This document shows positions 9,057-21,700 of a stretch of 64,000 nt of DNA, piece after piece (position 1 is the stretch's first letter; the number at the start of each line of letters is the position of its first letter). The stretch spans positions 44,455,525 to 44,519,524 of the forward strand of contig OZ023273.1 in the NCBI GenBank assembly GCA_964007475.1, in the 5' to 3' direction. The notes below the pieces were generated by a model. The model ran no database searches. It had not been told where the DNA came from and saw only the letters and a list, made by a program, of their open reading frames with translations. The translations under genes and the position numbers were made by a program. Origin of the DNA: Hybos culiciformis (taxonomy: Eukaryota; Arthropoda; Insecta; Diptera; Hybotidae).

Positions 9057-9366
9057 TGAACCAAATTCAAAGACTTATTTATTCAGACTGATTTTATTAT
9101 ATATTATTTTTATATATAATTCATAATTTTATAAGTGATATTAATTAACAGTATAATTCAGTATAATTCAATTATTCATGATTTTGTCTATATCAATTTA
9201 TTGATGTATATGATTGCCTTTGATTTATATACTTTTCCCCTACAATCTTAACATTGTTTGTAGTTGAAAATTGGCATAGTACATTGCGTTGATATTTTAT
9301 TCAAAGTTGAGGTGTTTGCATCTTAAATAATAATTTGTGTTGAAGTTGTAATATAAACCTTCAACA
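9057..9366 (-). repeat. 5' LTR of the BEL/Pao element
   Basis: 310 bp, TG...CA, identical by eye to 971-1280. In element sense TATATAAA (complement of 9224-9231) follows GGGGAAAAG and is the likely core promoter for the genomic RNA. Confidence 0.97.
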
Positions 9367-9371
9367 AAAGG
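9367..9371. repeat. target-site duplication, right copy (AAAGG)
   Basis: Matches 966-970 and directly abuts the right LTR. Confidence 0.93.
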
Positions 9372-12300
9372 CATTCAAACCGTATTTACAAAATGTTGCG
9401 TTTTTGTAAGTATGACGCGGTAATTAGATATTCATTGAAAGGTGAGACTTCTTGTCTAATAGTTTCTTAACAAAAATATTATCGTTATTTAATTAAACAA
9501 TAATTGACTTTCAAATCATTAATCAAATGTCTGAAAAGCTGTAATCAAACCTTTTCAACTTTATCATCAACGTAATAATTTTTTTTTTTTTTTTTAGCTT
9601 AATGAATTTTAAAATTATTTAACTATTTAACGGTAATATTTTATTGTACAAATATATCACAATTATATATTTTATTCTTAAAAAAAAAAAAAAAAAACTA
9701 AAACACTTCAATAAAATAAATGCGTGGTGCAGATAAGTAAAATTTAAACTCAATAATTTTTTAATGCATAATATTTTGATTTTAATCTTTAAAAATATTT
9801 TTCTGTACTAAAAAATGTTTTAATTCAGACTCCCACAAATACTGACATATAAATCTGCAAGTTTTATAGTTTTTATGTTCCATTATATGATTTTTTATTA
9901 ACACTATATTATAAGAATAATTTTCGCGCCAAAATCAAAATGCCGTGCATATTAAATAATTTTTTTTTCTCTATCATCAATTATTTTGTAATTGGAAACA
10001 TCATAAAGACTAATGAGTGTTAAGATAATAAATTAAAATATATCTTATAATTAAATGTAATATAAAAATCTTATCTGTAATTCAAATAATGTTTCACGTT
10101 TTGATGTCAATAGAAGTTAATGAACTCACCTGAAATTAAAGAAAAATAATATTGATTTAAAATTTGAGTATAATATTAAAATTTTCTATATTAAGAATTC
10201 AAAATTTTTTGATAAAAAATTTATATTTGAATAGACATAGTCCGACTCAATTATTATCGACAATTTTTCCAAAACTCAAGTTTATGTAATTCTTAAAAAT
10301 TTGGATATTGCAAATTTATTGAAATTATAGCAAATATGTAAAATTAATGATTGTACGAATTCATTTCCTATCGTGAAAAATGACAAAAACAAAAAAAATG
10401 AAAGTTAAAAATTAATAAATTATGTTAAACACTTTTTAATCTGTTAAAAATGATAATTAAAAGTTGTATTTTGTGTTATGTAAGTCATCCTCCCTTTTTT
10501 TATTATTATTAAGTCATTAATATTTTTTTCATTTTATTTAAAAAAAAATGTGTTTAAAAAAATTAAAATAAAAGAAAGACTATGACTTTATTATTCAATT
10601 TTTGAGGTGTGTTTTATTTATTGTATTTTTCTTTTTTTAATAATAACTATACATTATTTCATTTTAATGTAATATCTTAACTTAACTATGAAAAAAATTA
10701 ACACTTATCGACTACGAGTTAAAATTGGTTAAGTTCTACATATTCAACGGAAAAATACAAGAGTTTTTTTTCTTAAAAAAAGATACATTATGTATTTATA
10801 TACAAACATAAATGCACTCAGAAGCTTCTGTAACCTTCTATAACTTTTTTGGATTTGGTTTGTATATTTCTGATGTTTGATGTAAATAACTTGAAGAATA
10901 TACAAATTAAAATATTCGATTAAATGTATTGGAAATTTATATAATATATATTCAAATAATTCTTGAATTACAATTATAAATTATTCATATATTAAAACAG
11001 GTAGGTAAATATTTTTCAATATAAGAAATTTTTCAATATTTTCTGAATAACTTTTAAAGTCAATTACATTAAAAAATTTTTTTTATAATATTATGTGTTT
11101 TTTCACACGCTTTGTTCTACAAACTATTCGCAATATATTCCTTTATAAATAAATTTATTAGCAACTTTTAGGGTAATTAAAAAATTGTGGAGATTCGATC
11201 TAAAGTTCAATCAAATTTATAAACGTACTAGAAAATTGAAACGAACGGCAATCCTTATAGCTGATTAGTCTGAGAATTTATGAATTTCGCGCTAAAAATA
11301 TTCTATTAGTATTATTTATTACAAACCTTACATATCGAATGTCAATTAAGTTTTTTTTACCTAAAAACTATTAAAAATATATAAAACAATGTTAACGTTT
11401 ATTCACTACAAATAGGAATTTAACATTAGAGGATTATCAAACTAAAGAATAAAGTGATGTCGATGTATGATTTTTGACCTAATATTTTTTTCTTCTCATT
11501 TCTAAGAATTAAAATTAAACCATTTAAATTTATTTTAGGTACAATAATAATAAATATTGTAAATAAACATGTGTAAATTTATATTTATGAATCAAAAAAA
11601 TTTTTCAACAGATTTAAAAGACAGACTATTGGCTATTTGATATCATTTTTAACGTTAGTCACTTTAAAAATATGTCTAAAAGTTTGAATACCTAATCTTA
11701 TATATGTATGTATTGTATATGTTTCTATTATAAATATATATGGTATAATATGTGTAATAGACATAGTGACTCAGATAATTTACAGATTTATGTTAATTTG
11801 AAAATATGTTCACAAGAATTTTTGATTTCAATATAAAAAAAAAAATTGTGTTCGAATTTTGAATGTTGTTTTTATGTTTTAATTTATGAAATATAGATAC
11901 ATATATAAATAATGGCATTATAAAAAAAACTTTGATCACTACCGAACATTTTATTTTATTGATTAATAAAATTGTCTATCATTTGAATTTCAGTTATTAG
12001 ATTTTGAAAAGAAAAATCGAATTAAAAAATTAAAGTATAATGTTAACGTTTTTTAAAGCTTTTCAGAATGGTTCGTTCTATTTAAGTTCGTACTTTGTAC
12101 CGAAATAATATCGAGAAAGCTTTGTATGAACTCTCAGCACTTATTCAACAAAAAATGCAAATCTCGGCGATAATTCACTTTAAATGAAATAATTTTAAAA
12201 TAAGACAGTCTTTTTCCGAATGGTACTTTCCATCTAACATTATATTTTTGTTTTATGTTTATTACGATTTTATTTAAAGAATTCAAAATAAATTGAAAAG

Positions 12301-14828
12301 TGCCAACTTTATTGAAAATTTAAACTTTGAAATACTTTAATTTCTTTTTCGCTGAGCTAAATTGGAAGATTTTGAAAAGAGAATAATTTTTGCGATATTT
12401 CGTTCGACAAATGAAGCCATTTAGAGACAAGTTTTTTCCAAGATTGATATCATAGTTATTATAAAAATTATAATTATGACAATACAAAATTAATATAAAT
12501 ATATACATAAATTTTCATTTTAAAAAACCAAAATGTTCTTCTAAGTGGAAAATGATTCAGCTTTTGTATATATACCTAATAAAGGTATCTCAAAATTGAT
12601 ATCTTAAATTTTTTTCTTCGTATTTTCATTTTAGATATCTGATTATTCATATCAAGCTTTCTTGATGTAAAATAAAATTGTTGGATCAATTAACCTAAAA
12701 AAAGAAAGACAAATTTGCAGCAGTTAATTTTTTCTTAAACTGGTAGAAAAAATACTATATTCATGAAATTCAAGTAATATTTCTTCGCATAAGTTTTAAA
12801 AAAAAGTTGCAAATTGGGTTAATTTAAAATAACGACTTTTTTAAATTATATAATTTATTAAAAATAAAAAATTATTATTATGCAAATATTATTAATTATA
12901 CCTACTTCTGCATATAAAAATTACAGATACATAATATTTTTAAGTTAACGTTTCTTATCACATAACCATATTAATTGACATTGGCTATTACCACTAACTA
13001 CTTATGCTTAAATAAAAAAAAAATACAAAGTAGAAAAAAAAAACCATTAAAAAAGAAAACAAATGTTTAAAAAAACATTAAATTTGAAACTATTAGTTAT
13101 GTGTCCGTTTAATGTATACATATATACTTAAAAATTATGAATAGCTAATTTCAGTTAAACCTATAATTTAAAACGTATATGGCAATTTGTCTTATACTAT
13201 TTTAATTTGATTATAATTAAATTAAAACAAGATTGAAGAATCATTACTTAGCCATTTGTTTTATATGTTCTACATTAAACAGAAGAAAATACAATTATAC
13301 TTATAATATGTAACATATTACTTGATTACATATTTTTATATTGATAATGATAATTTGTACTTCCTTTGTCATTCAAAAGGAGCTTCATTTTTAATACAAC
13401 GGAAATCCCGCCAGAAATTACTTTAACAGAACTGGTGGAAAAATCGTTTCTAGTATATAGTATATATTTTTTGAATTATATTAAACTTTGTTCATGTACC
13501 CATTTCTGATTAAGATGTTAATTGCACATCGGTACGTTAATTAAAAATTTACTTCGTCGTTTAAATTAATCGCTCTGATTAAATTTTAATATATAAACGG
13601 GCGTTAAACAAAGTATATTGAAAACATCGTAAATAGTACGTATAATTACATTATTGGTATGGTTTTTCAAAAGTGTTATGAATTTATTCAAATCTTGAAT
13701 GTTGAGCCTAATGCGACCTGAGTTCTATTTTAAATTTTTTTACACAATACATAAATTATTTTTTAAATAATTACGATAAAATTTTGTTACAAAAATTGAT
13801 TATAAATATTTTTATGTAGAAATTTGGACTCCAAATATTTTATTTAGTTTCAATTTTCAATGTTTACAGGGCTTAAATGTTGAAGATTGCAAAATCTATA
13901 GGTATTTATGTGTTTAGTTGAAAAAGTTGTTGCGTAAAGTTTGTTTTCTTTGACAACACTTTGTGTGAACCATAAAAATTTATGAATTTTTTTATAATTA
14001 TTTAAATAATTGCTTAAGATATTTGTTTTGCTTATAATAATACGCTGTCAGACTGTCTATCGTTTTTCTTTCTTCTTCCACGATTAAAAAAAAATTCGAA
14101 GCTAACTTTTGGATTTTATATACATATATTTAAAATAATTATGAAAGAAGACCTTATTCACAGAAAACAATCCGTATATACGTGGTTTGCAATTTTGTAT
14201 GGATATTGAAGTTAACAACTAAACATTAGATTTTGCAAAAATGATAAGAAAAATAAAATTAGTTTGCAATGACACTGATTTGCATAATTCTTAATAATAT
14301 TGTAATTTGCGTTTCGTGATATAATTGCAATTCATATAATATAAATTTATACAAAAATTATGTAAAATAAAATAAAAAAGGAAAAAAACCAAGACGATAT
14401 TATAATAAACAAAAAACTTTATTATTTAAATAATTTTTGTGAATAGGTTGAAAGATGGATTTGTTTTTTTTTTTTAATTTATTCTTCAATTTCGTGAGAC
14501 CATCTTCTTTTTTTTTTTTTTAATTATAAAACAAACATTTTTTTGCACATATTTTTAGTATAATTTTTGGGTAAAATATTGAAAATTATTGAAATTATTA
14601 TGCTACACAATAAATGCAGTTACAATAATTCACTGCTGGTTATAATCACTATTATAATAATTAGTGTCTATGTTTATCATTTGTAAAATTACGTGAGAAA
14701 TATTTTTTTATTAATATGCCGTAATGATTATTTGTTCTAAAATACATTTATGCTTTTTTGTGTATTTTGCTTTATATCTTGTATGTTTACTATGCTGTCA
14801 TGTATCTTTTATGAACTATTAATAGATT
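9372..14828. other. AT-rich DNA, no gene seen
   Basis: About 5.5 kb of very AT-rich sequence with many homopolymer tracts. No ORF with protein-like composition, no tRNA boxes and no transposon ends were recognised. The 62-codon minus-strand ORF at 12320-12508 is low-complexity and not called. It may be intergenic or intronic. Confidence 0.6.
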
Positions 14829-15162
14829 ATAAATAAATAAATAAAAAAAAAAATTTAAAAACAACGTTTTTATAACGGAATAAAATAACTAAAAAGTAAA
14901 AAATTTAATCAGATAATAATTGATAACCTCATACCGATTTCCCTGAAAATTAATTCTCACGAAAAACGTGGGGCGCGTGTGATAAACGATATTGATAAAA
15001 TTGTTCAATTTTAGGCGCCCCACGTTTTTCGTGAGAATTAATTTTCAGGGAAATCGGTATGAGGTTATCAATTATTATCTGATTAAATTTTTTACTTTTT
15101 AGTTATTTTATTCCGTTATAAAAACGTTGTTTTTAAATTTTTTTTTTTATTTATTTATTTAT
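14829..15162. repeat. perfect 148-bp inverted repeat with 38-bp spacer
   Basis: The left arm 14829-14976 is the exact reverse complement of the right arm 15015-15162; I checked it block by block. The inner ends are GC-rich (GTGGGGCGC / GCGCCCCAC), unlike the surroundings. The outer ends dissolve into AAAT/ATTT runs, so a target duplication cannot be defined. It could be a foldback MITE with long terminal repeats, a hairpin-forming locus, or an assembly artefact. A 15-bp piece of the arm (AAAATTAATTCTCAC) recurs at 15872-15886, supporting a transposon-family origin. Confidence 0.95.
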
Positions 15163-16161
15163 TTTTTAATTTTTAATTTTATTTGAAACATAAAATTTTT
15201 ATATCTATTTTACGTATGCTAAAGCTATGAAATCCTAAATTTCTAAATTTGCTTTTTAGCCCCCTCCCCGGAGTCCTGGAACCTCAGATGGGGGCCCTGC
15301 GATATCCAGTCTTTAATCCAGGTATTTCGATCCAACACTATAACATTTTATCGGAATATACGTAAATTCCAAAACCGGCTTCTAAGGTAGCCCCCCCATC
15401 GGGCCTCGAATCAAAATTTCTAATATTCTATAACCATCTCGGATCCCAATGCTACTTAAGTTCAAAATTTAAGCGAAATCGGTACAGTGGCGTGATTTCG
15501 GAATCAGTGGAACCATGGATGGAACCGTGGAACCACAAAATTTTTTACATTATGTTGTATTGTCATCCATTTCTGACCTATGCTCCAATTTTCAAGCCTC
15601 TATCTCATCTAGAAGTTCCTGAAAAATTGATTACAAAATTTGTACCGAACAACAAAGTGAACTAATAAAAACGTCTTAAAATACATGTGAATATTGATCA
15701 TTGAAAAATATCTTAGTTTCCTACATTTTAACTCCGAGTGAAGTTAAATATCTAAAAGCTATTATACACCTATTATACCTATGTAGCAAAAGAATTGAAA
15801 GCATAATCGCTTATATGCTTCAGGCTTATAACTTATTGAAAATATCATCAATTTGTGATGTCCGAAAACATAAAATTAATTCTCACAATAAAATCGGATA
15901 TTGCTCGCCAAACTTAACTTAAAAACTGTTGTACAAGTCGAATACCTACGATATTGAATTCTATATATATATATATAATTATAATATTTATATAATCTTT
16001 GAAACACACTGAGAGCATAAAATTAACCAATTCTAATAATTAATAAAATTATTATTGATTTATGATTATGATAAAAATAATGTAATTAAATTTTTTTTAA
16101 AACTAACGAGTTTAAGTTATGTACTAAAAAAAAAAACAAAAGAGCTGTCATGGGACACCAG
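15163..16161. other. GC-richer transposon remnant (about 15,255-15,930)
   Basis: A stretch with CCCCTCCCCGG, GGGGGCCC and similar runs stands out from the AT-rich background. It shares short motifs with the adjacent inverted repeat (GAAATCGGTA near 15475; AAAATTAATTCTCAC at 15872). It has no credible coding frame; the 73-codon ORF at 15701-15922 shows no domain. It is likely the interior or the decayed end of the element that supplied the palindrome. The rest is AT-rich DNA with a TA run at 15963-15976. Confidence 0.45.
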
Positions 16162-16833
16162 TTTGGAACGTAGTTCCTTAGCGTACATATAAGTAATTTT
16201 CATTTTTTATCAATTCAAAATTTTATTAATTTAAAAAGAAACTTTTTTCTACTTTTCCCAGTTTTCTCTAATTTTGCATTTTTTTCATTTAAAGAAACCT
16301 TTTTTAAGGAGCAATTTTAGACTGTTTTTTCGAATTTCGAAGATCTTTTTTGACATCGAAAATTCAAAAAGCTAAAACTAAGAGTCTGTTCACTTATTAG
16401 TGATTATTGAAAAAATTGAAATCGGATTTAATATTTTACTGCGTTATTTAAAAAAATGAAATAATTTTGTCCTAAAGCCGTTCACAAATTCAATTTTACT
16501 TCTTAAAATTCTGCAAAGGGAAATTTTAAATTTCCCATAACAAACTGTAGGTGAATTCAAAAACTAAAATTATATAGAAAAGAAAAAAGCGGCAAAAATG
16601 GGTAAGAAAATTCGGTCGGTCACGTATTATTATAAGTTTTTGATTTCAGTCAGCCAAATATTATTTTATAAGTTATTGATTTTAGGAGATTATACAGAAT
16701 GCAGAAAATTACGTCCTCAATTTAGAAATTGTGACTCTAAGTTTATCAATTTTCATACAACGTTCAATAAAAAACTATTACTATTTGCCGCGAGAGGGAC
16801 TGTTTATTTGCCGCGAAAGGGACTGTTTACATT

Positions 16834-18310
16834 TTATCAAATCATATAAAATGCGACGGCGTCGACTCATTATTTAAACTTTAAAAAAATTAACAGGTAT
16901 CGTTAATATTGACTGTTTTGACAACCCATTTATTTAAATTTTTTTCTCCCATAAGTATGTGCTATTTTTCGCCATTGGGGCACTATTTGAATATTTAACT
17001 AAGTATGACTCTTTTGTTTACATTTGTTTTCACCCATAAGTATGTGCCTTTTTTCGCCATAGGAGATTTAGAGATTTAGAGATTTAACAGAAGATTTGGA
17101 GATTTAAACAAGTGAATACTTATAAATTTAAATTTTTTGTTTTTGTTGTTTTTGCAACACAAAAAAAAAGAAATATCATAAGTCAAAATGGCAAAGTATC
17201 GAAATATTTAACGCCGGCAGACGACTTGACTTGCCTTGGTACCGAATAGCGCCTTTATATTGGCAAAATAATACTGACAAAATTATACAAGATTTTTATT
17301 AACATTGAAATTAGTATGAAAATCTAAATTTTATTTGAACTATAAAATATAAATTAGTTATTAATAAAAAATTAATATTTACTAAATATTTAATTTTATA
17401 AATATTTTATAAATTGAAATAAAATTTAAGTTTATCAATTTTCATACAAAGTTCAATAAAAAATACAAGAGCCGGCGGGACGTTTGATAGATGTGAAACA
17501 TCGGAATTATTTTGTACAGAAAAGAAAACTTAAAAAAAATTAACAGGTATCGTTAATATACTTATAAATTTTAATTTTTTGTTTTTGTTGTTTTTGCAAC
17601 ACAAAAAAAAAACAATTGTCAGCCGTGGCAAAGTATCGAAATATCTAACGCCGGCAGACGACTTGACTTGACTTGACTTGACTTGGTACCGAATAGCGCC
17701 TTTATATTGACAAAATTATACAAAATTTAAATTTATTTACATTGAAATTAGTATGAAAATCTAAATTTTATTTGAAATATAAAATATCAATTAGTTAATA
17801 ATAAAAAAATAATATTTTCTAAGTATTTTATTAATATTTTATAAAATCAAATAAAATTTAAGTTTTCATCAAATCATATAAAATGCGATGGCGTCGACTC
17901 ATTATTTAAACTTTAAAAAAATTAACAGGTATCGTTAATTTACTTGTAAATTTTAATTTTTTGTTTTTGTTGTTTACAACACAAAAAAAACAAATATCAT
18001 AGCCAAAATGGCAAAGTATCGAAATATCTAGTACCGAATAGCGCCTTTATATTGGCAAAATAATACTGACAAAATTATACAAGATTTTTATTAACATTGA
18101 AATTAGTATGAAAATCTAAATTTTATTTGAACTATAAAATATTAATTAGTTAATAATAAAAAATTAATATTTACTAAATATTTTATTTTATAAATATTTT
18201 ATAAATTGAAATAAAATTTAAGTTTATCAATTTTCATACAAAGTTCAATAAAAATACAAGAGCCGGCGGGACGTTTGATAGATGTGAAACATCGGAATTA
18301 TTTTGAACAG
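16834..18310 (+). repeat. complex tandem repeat, three ~385-440-bp units
   Basis: Shared blocks recur in order. TTAACAGGTATCGTTAAT is near 16887, 17540 and 17920. A TTTTTGTTGTTT(TTG)CAACACAAAA block is near 17145, 17585 and 17960. GCAAAGTATCGAAATAT is at 17191, 17628 and 18011. ACCGAATAGCGCCTTTATATT is near 17240, 17688 and 18032. Units 1 and 3 end with AGAGCCGGCGGGACGTTTG (~17468, ~18260). Unit 2 instead ends with an AAATGCGAYGGCGTCGACTC block also seen near 16850. Unit 2 carries an ACTTG microsatellite (about 17660-17685). An extra segment (~16905-17115) containing an 85-bp duplication around CCCATAAGTATGTGC precedes unit 1. Confidence 0.85.
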
Positions 18311-18516
18311 ATAATATTGATAGATAACTTTGATAGAATTTTGGATTTTAATTTTATAAATTTCATTGGATGTTTACTATTCTTTTTGTTTTATTTCTAT
18401 TAATTATTAATGCAAACCAAAGAACACAATATTTATTAAAATACCTAAAAAAATATAATAAAAATATAATAATTTTTTTTAACTTTTTTTTTTTGTTTAT
18501 CATGTACCGACAGACG

Positions 18517-18629
18517 CCGACGCGATCATATTTTTGGTCGCTGCGGCTTAGCAGCAATATTTTCAAAATTTTTTGGAACTGCTGCTAAAAAAAAAATCAT
18601 TGCTCGCTCAAAATCTATGATCGCGTCGG
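18517..18629. repeat. nested hairpin: 14-bp outer and 9-bp inner inverted repeats
   Basis: CCGACGCGATCATA (18517-18530) pairs with TATGATCGCGTCGG (18616-18629). Inside, TTAGCAGCA (18548-18556) pairs with TGCTGCTAA (18580-18588). It lies next to the right end of the candidate 16162-18719 element, a usual place for subterminal transposase-binding structure. Confidence 0.7.
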
Positions 18630-18719
18630 AGTGTGTACCGACACTTTGTACTGACACTAAAGTGTTCAAATTTTTAATAAATTTTTCCATAAGAGCGTAG
18701 AATGAGGAACTACGTTCCA

Positions 18720-21700
18720 AAAATAAATTTTTATTGTGAATAAAATTTTGTTTGTATACTGAAATATTTTTTTTTAAATGAAATTATTGTTAATAATTTT
18801 AAAAAAAACATAATATATGATGTGAATTAAAAAAATGGGTGGAATAGAACCAAAATTTAAACTAATATAAACCTGAAAACTTAAAAATTTAATAATTAAT
18901 AATGATTTTTACCAAAATTTATGAATGTGGTTAAACGCTAAACTGAGATTTTTACAGTCACTAACTTCATAATAACTAATAAGAAGTTAACAAAAAAATT
19001 TAAAGCATTCAAATAACATGAATGCGAGACTTTTGTTATTTCTTTATCAAGGGCATTATATTACATTAATACTATTTATGTCATTAAGACATAAAGCTTT
19101 TATGTTATTATCTGATTATTTCGATATGCAAATTATTTATTAAATATATATTATATTATATTGTTCTAAGGTTTCTTTTTTTCTTTATCTGATTATCGTT
19201 TTACATATATAGGTTTTTATTTTCGAAGAAAAAAAAAAACTTTATTTTTCCTACAAATTATTTTGATAGTTAAAACCTCGACTTAAAACCCTTGAACAAA
19301 AAAAAAATTAAAAGTAAGAAACAAAACATAAAAGCGATTATTTTACAATTTAAGATCATTGATCATTCTGAAGGACACCGTCTTCAATTTTTCTTTGTGC
19401 AACGAAACGACAAATAAAAATATAAATAAAAACATAGAAAAATACGTATTGGTACAATGTATAATCAATAAATTTTTGCAGACTTTTATTTTGTAAAATT
19501 TTTTTTTTATTTTTGTTCAATGAGTGCGCACACATTATAACAATTATTAAAAAAAAAAAATTACGATTTTATTTTTATTTATATTAAAAAAAAAAATCAT
19601 TTCTTGATAATCTACATGATTTTCAATTGTTACCCAGTTCTTTTTCAATTCAATGAATTATTGTTTTTTTTTTATTATTATTATTTTTCTATGCCATTCA
19701 ATAAGCTACCACAATATCAAAATAATCTAGATTTGCATATTTGGTTTTTTTTTAAATACATATTTACATATAGTTAAATAAAATATATGTTGTCATATGT
19801 AAATTATCAGGTGTATATTATTGGGAAAAAAATCGAATTTGATGTGTGTGACATTTTATAGGAGCAAATCATTATCTGTGAGTTTTCAATTGAAATGAAT
19901 TACATTTATTTTAGTAGTAAAATCGTTTTTCAACGCATTTTGAAGAGTTAAGTAGTTAAGTTCTTTTATAGGTTATAACGCATTTCCAATTTTTAATTCT
20001 ACAAATATTCTATATGGTTTAAAGCAGAAATTCCGCATACATTTTAGGTGTTTGTGAGCAAACCTAAAGTTTCTTCACAGCGAAACATAAATAAACTTTT
20101 TTTTTGTAGAATTAACGCATAAAAATGTCGCATGCCGCCACACAATATTAATTTTTCATGCACTTGAAAAATTTCGTTAATTTTGCTTCAAGAAATGAAA
20201 TAAATTAATCTGTGTTTTTTTTATAAATTGCCCCGGAAATTTCCTTTGGATTGACACATCCAACTCGCAATACCATAAAAAAATTTATATATGAAATATC
20301 AAATTTAAATCAGAGAATCAGAGAACGGTCTTCATCATATTCCTCAATATGGAATGATTATTGACTTTGTCAGCCCATATTTGAGAATTGTAATAATCAT
20401 AATTAAGTTAATATTATAATTTTGTGATGAAAATTAAATCAAAAATCACTTTGCATGATTTGCTTATGTCATTCATTACTTTCATTAAAAAGATGTACCT
20501 TCAATGTTTATAAATTCATTTGAAATGAAAGTAAAATTTTCATCTGTCTATATAAAATTAAAAACAACATTTTATGTAATTACGAAATACTTGCGGATAT
20601 GAAATTTTTGTTAAAACTGTCAAAAATGTTGAAGATGGTAATTTTATATTCAAAAATAGGAAAAAAAACAACGCTTTTCTTTGATTTTTTTTGTTTGAAA
20701 CTTAATTACTAGAAATGTTAATATGTTATTCAAATATAACATGCGGGTCAATATATAAAATAGTTTTTTTTGTTTTTTTTACTTTTGTGATGTGCTAAAC
20801 TTTAAACATAAATTATTATTTGATTATGATTACTATCTCAGTATATATACACTATGTTATTAATAAATAAAAATTTCCCTTTCATTTCAAAAAAAAAAAA
20901 AGAAACAAAAATAAACACGACAAATAAAACTTCTTATAATTTGAAAACAAAATTACAACTTTTTTTTTCTTCTTTGTGGGTATATAACAAATATTTTTCT
21001 TTCTCACGAAGATTTTTTTTCATTCATTCATATTTTTAAAGAAAAGTTTCGATTATACATTTGTTAAAAAAATTGCGTGAAAATTCTTTATATCTTTGAT
21101 AATAAAAAAAAACTTTATATCAATGAAATTCAATATATCCAGTATTGAGCTACTTCAATTAGATTAATTGTGGTTTAAAAATTTATTATATAATATTCTA
21201 CGTTCTTTGCACTTTGTATCGTATAACTTTAAGTCAGGCCTGCACAAATAAAAGTTACTTAATAATTGTTATTTTTTTAGAAGAAAAATATGCTTGAAAT
21301 TAGAACAGAATCGAAATTTTAAGGAAACTTTTGATTAAAGTCTGGTTTTTGGAGTTTTTAAACATAGTATCAGTTTTTAATTGACATTTCTTTTATAATT
21401 TAAAATTTTCTCAAACTCAATGAAATATTTATAGAAGTTCTAAAACTCTTAAATATACTTTTTATTTAAATTATTAAAGTTTAATTTTAAAATTCATCAT
21501 AGAGTCGGTAATTATATTTTTTTTTCCCAACGTGACAATTTATCAATTCGTGTTAAAATATTTAAATAATTAAATATTTTGCAAATTAAATTCTTGAATT
21601 TTAATTTTAGCCAAATTTGTGGAAGTATACTTTTATATTGAAACATGCAAGCTCGCAAAGAATAAATGTATTAAATTTTAATTATTTTTATTAACCATAC

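Larger units (their letters stand above)
971..9366 (-). mobile_element. BEL/Pao LTR retrotransposon, full length, near intact
   Basis: An 8,396-bp element transcribed on the minus strand. Order in its own sense: 5' LTR (9057-9366), tRNA-Tyr-type primer site, long repeat-bearing leader, gag ORF, gag-pol ORF, polypurine tract, 3' LTR (971-1280). It is bounded by the 5-bp duplication AAAGG. Domain order Gag-zinc knuckles-protease-RT-RNase H-integrase with a C-terminal DUF5641-type tail is diagnostic of BEL/Pao; Gypsy and Copia differ. There is no env-like ORF. The LTRs look identical over 310 bp, so the insertion is recent. The one visible lesion is a -1 frame offset between the gag ORF and the large ORF around 6876-6918. 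BEL/Pao elements usually have a single gag-pol ORF. Confidence 0.96.
16162..18719. mobile_element. candidate nonautonomous DNA transposon, ~2.6 kb, with internal tandem repeats
   Basis: TTTGGAACGTAGTTCCT (from 16162) is matched in inverse orientation by AGGAACTACGTTCCAA ending at 18720. The flanked block contains all the tandem repeats described below and islands of higher GC. GGAACGTAGTTCC is nearly self-complementary, so the two sites could also be two copies of one palindrome and not true termini. No target-site duplication was found, and no transposase is recognisable. Confidence 0.4.

Noticed and set aside
10115..10145. CAGGTGAGT splice-donor match on the minus strand
   Set aside because: The sequence upstream of it has no open coding frame and reads as a polypyrimidine tract; no exon can be built.
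16598..16849. 83-codon ORF beginning MGKKIRSV
   Set aside because: Its second half reads through tandem-repeat sequence also found near 17430 and 18220. ATGGGTAAGA could be a donor site, but no exon structure or domain supports a transposase fragment.
18526..18720. 64-codon minus-strand ORF within the right end of the repeat block
   Set aside because: Starts with TTG inside the inverted repeat and runs through hairpin DNA; no family resemblance.
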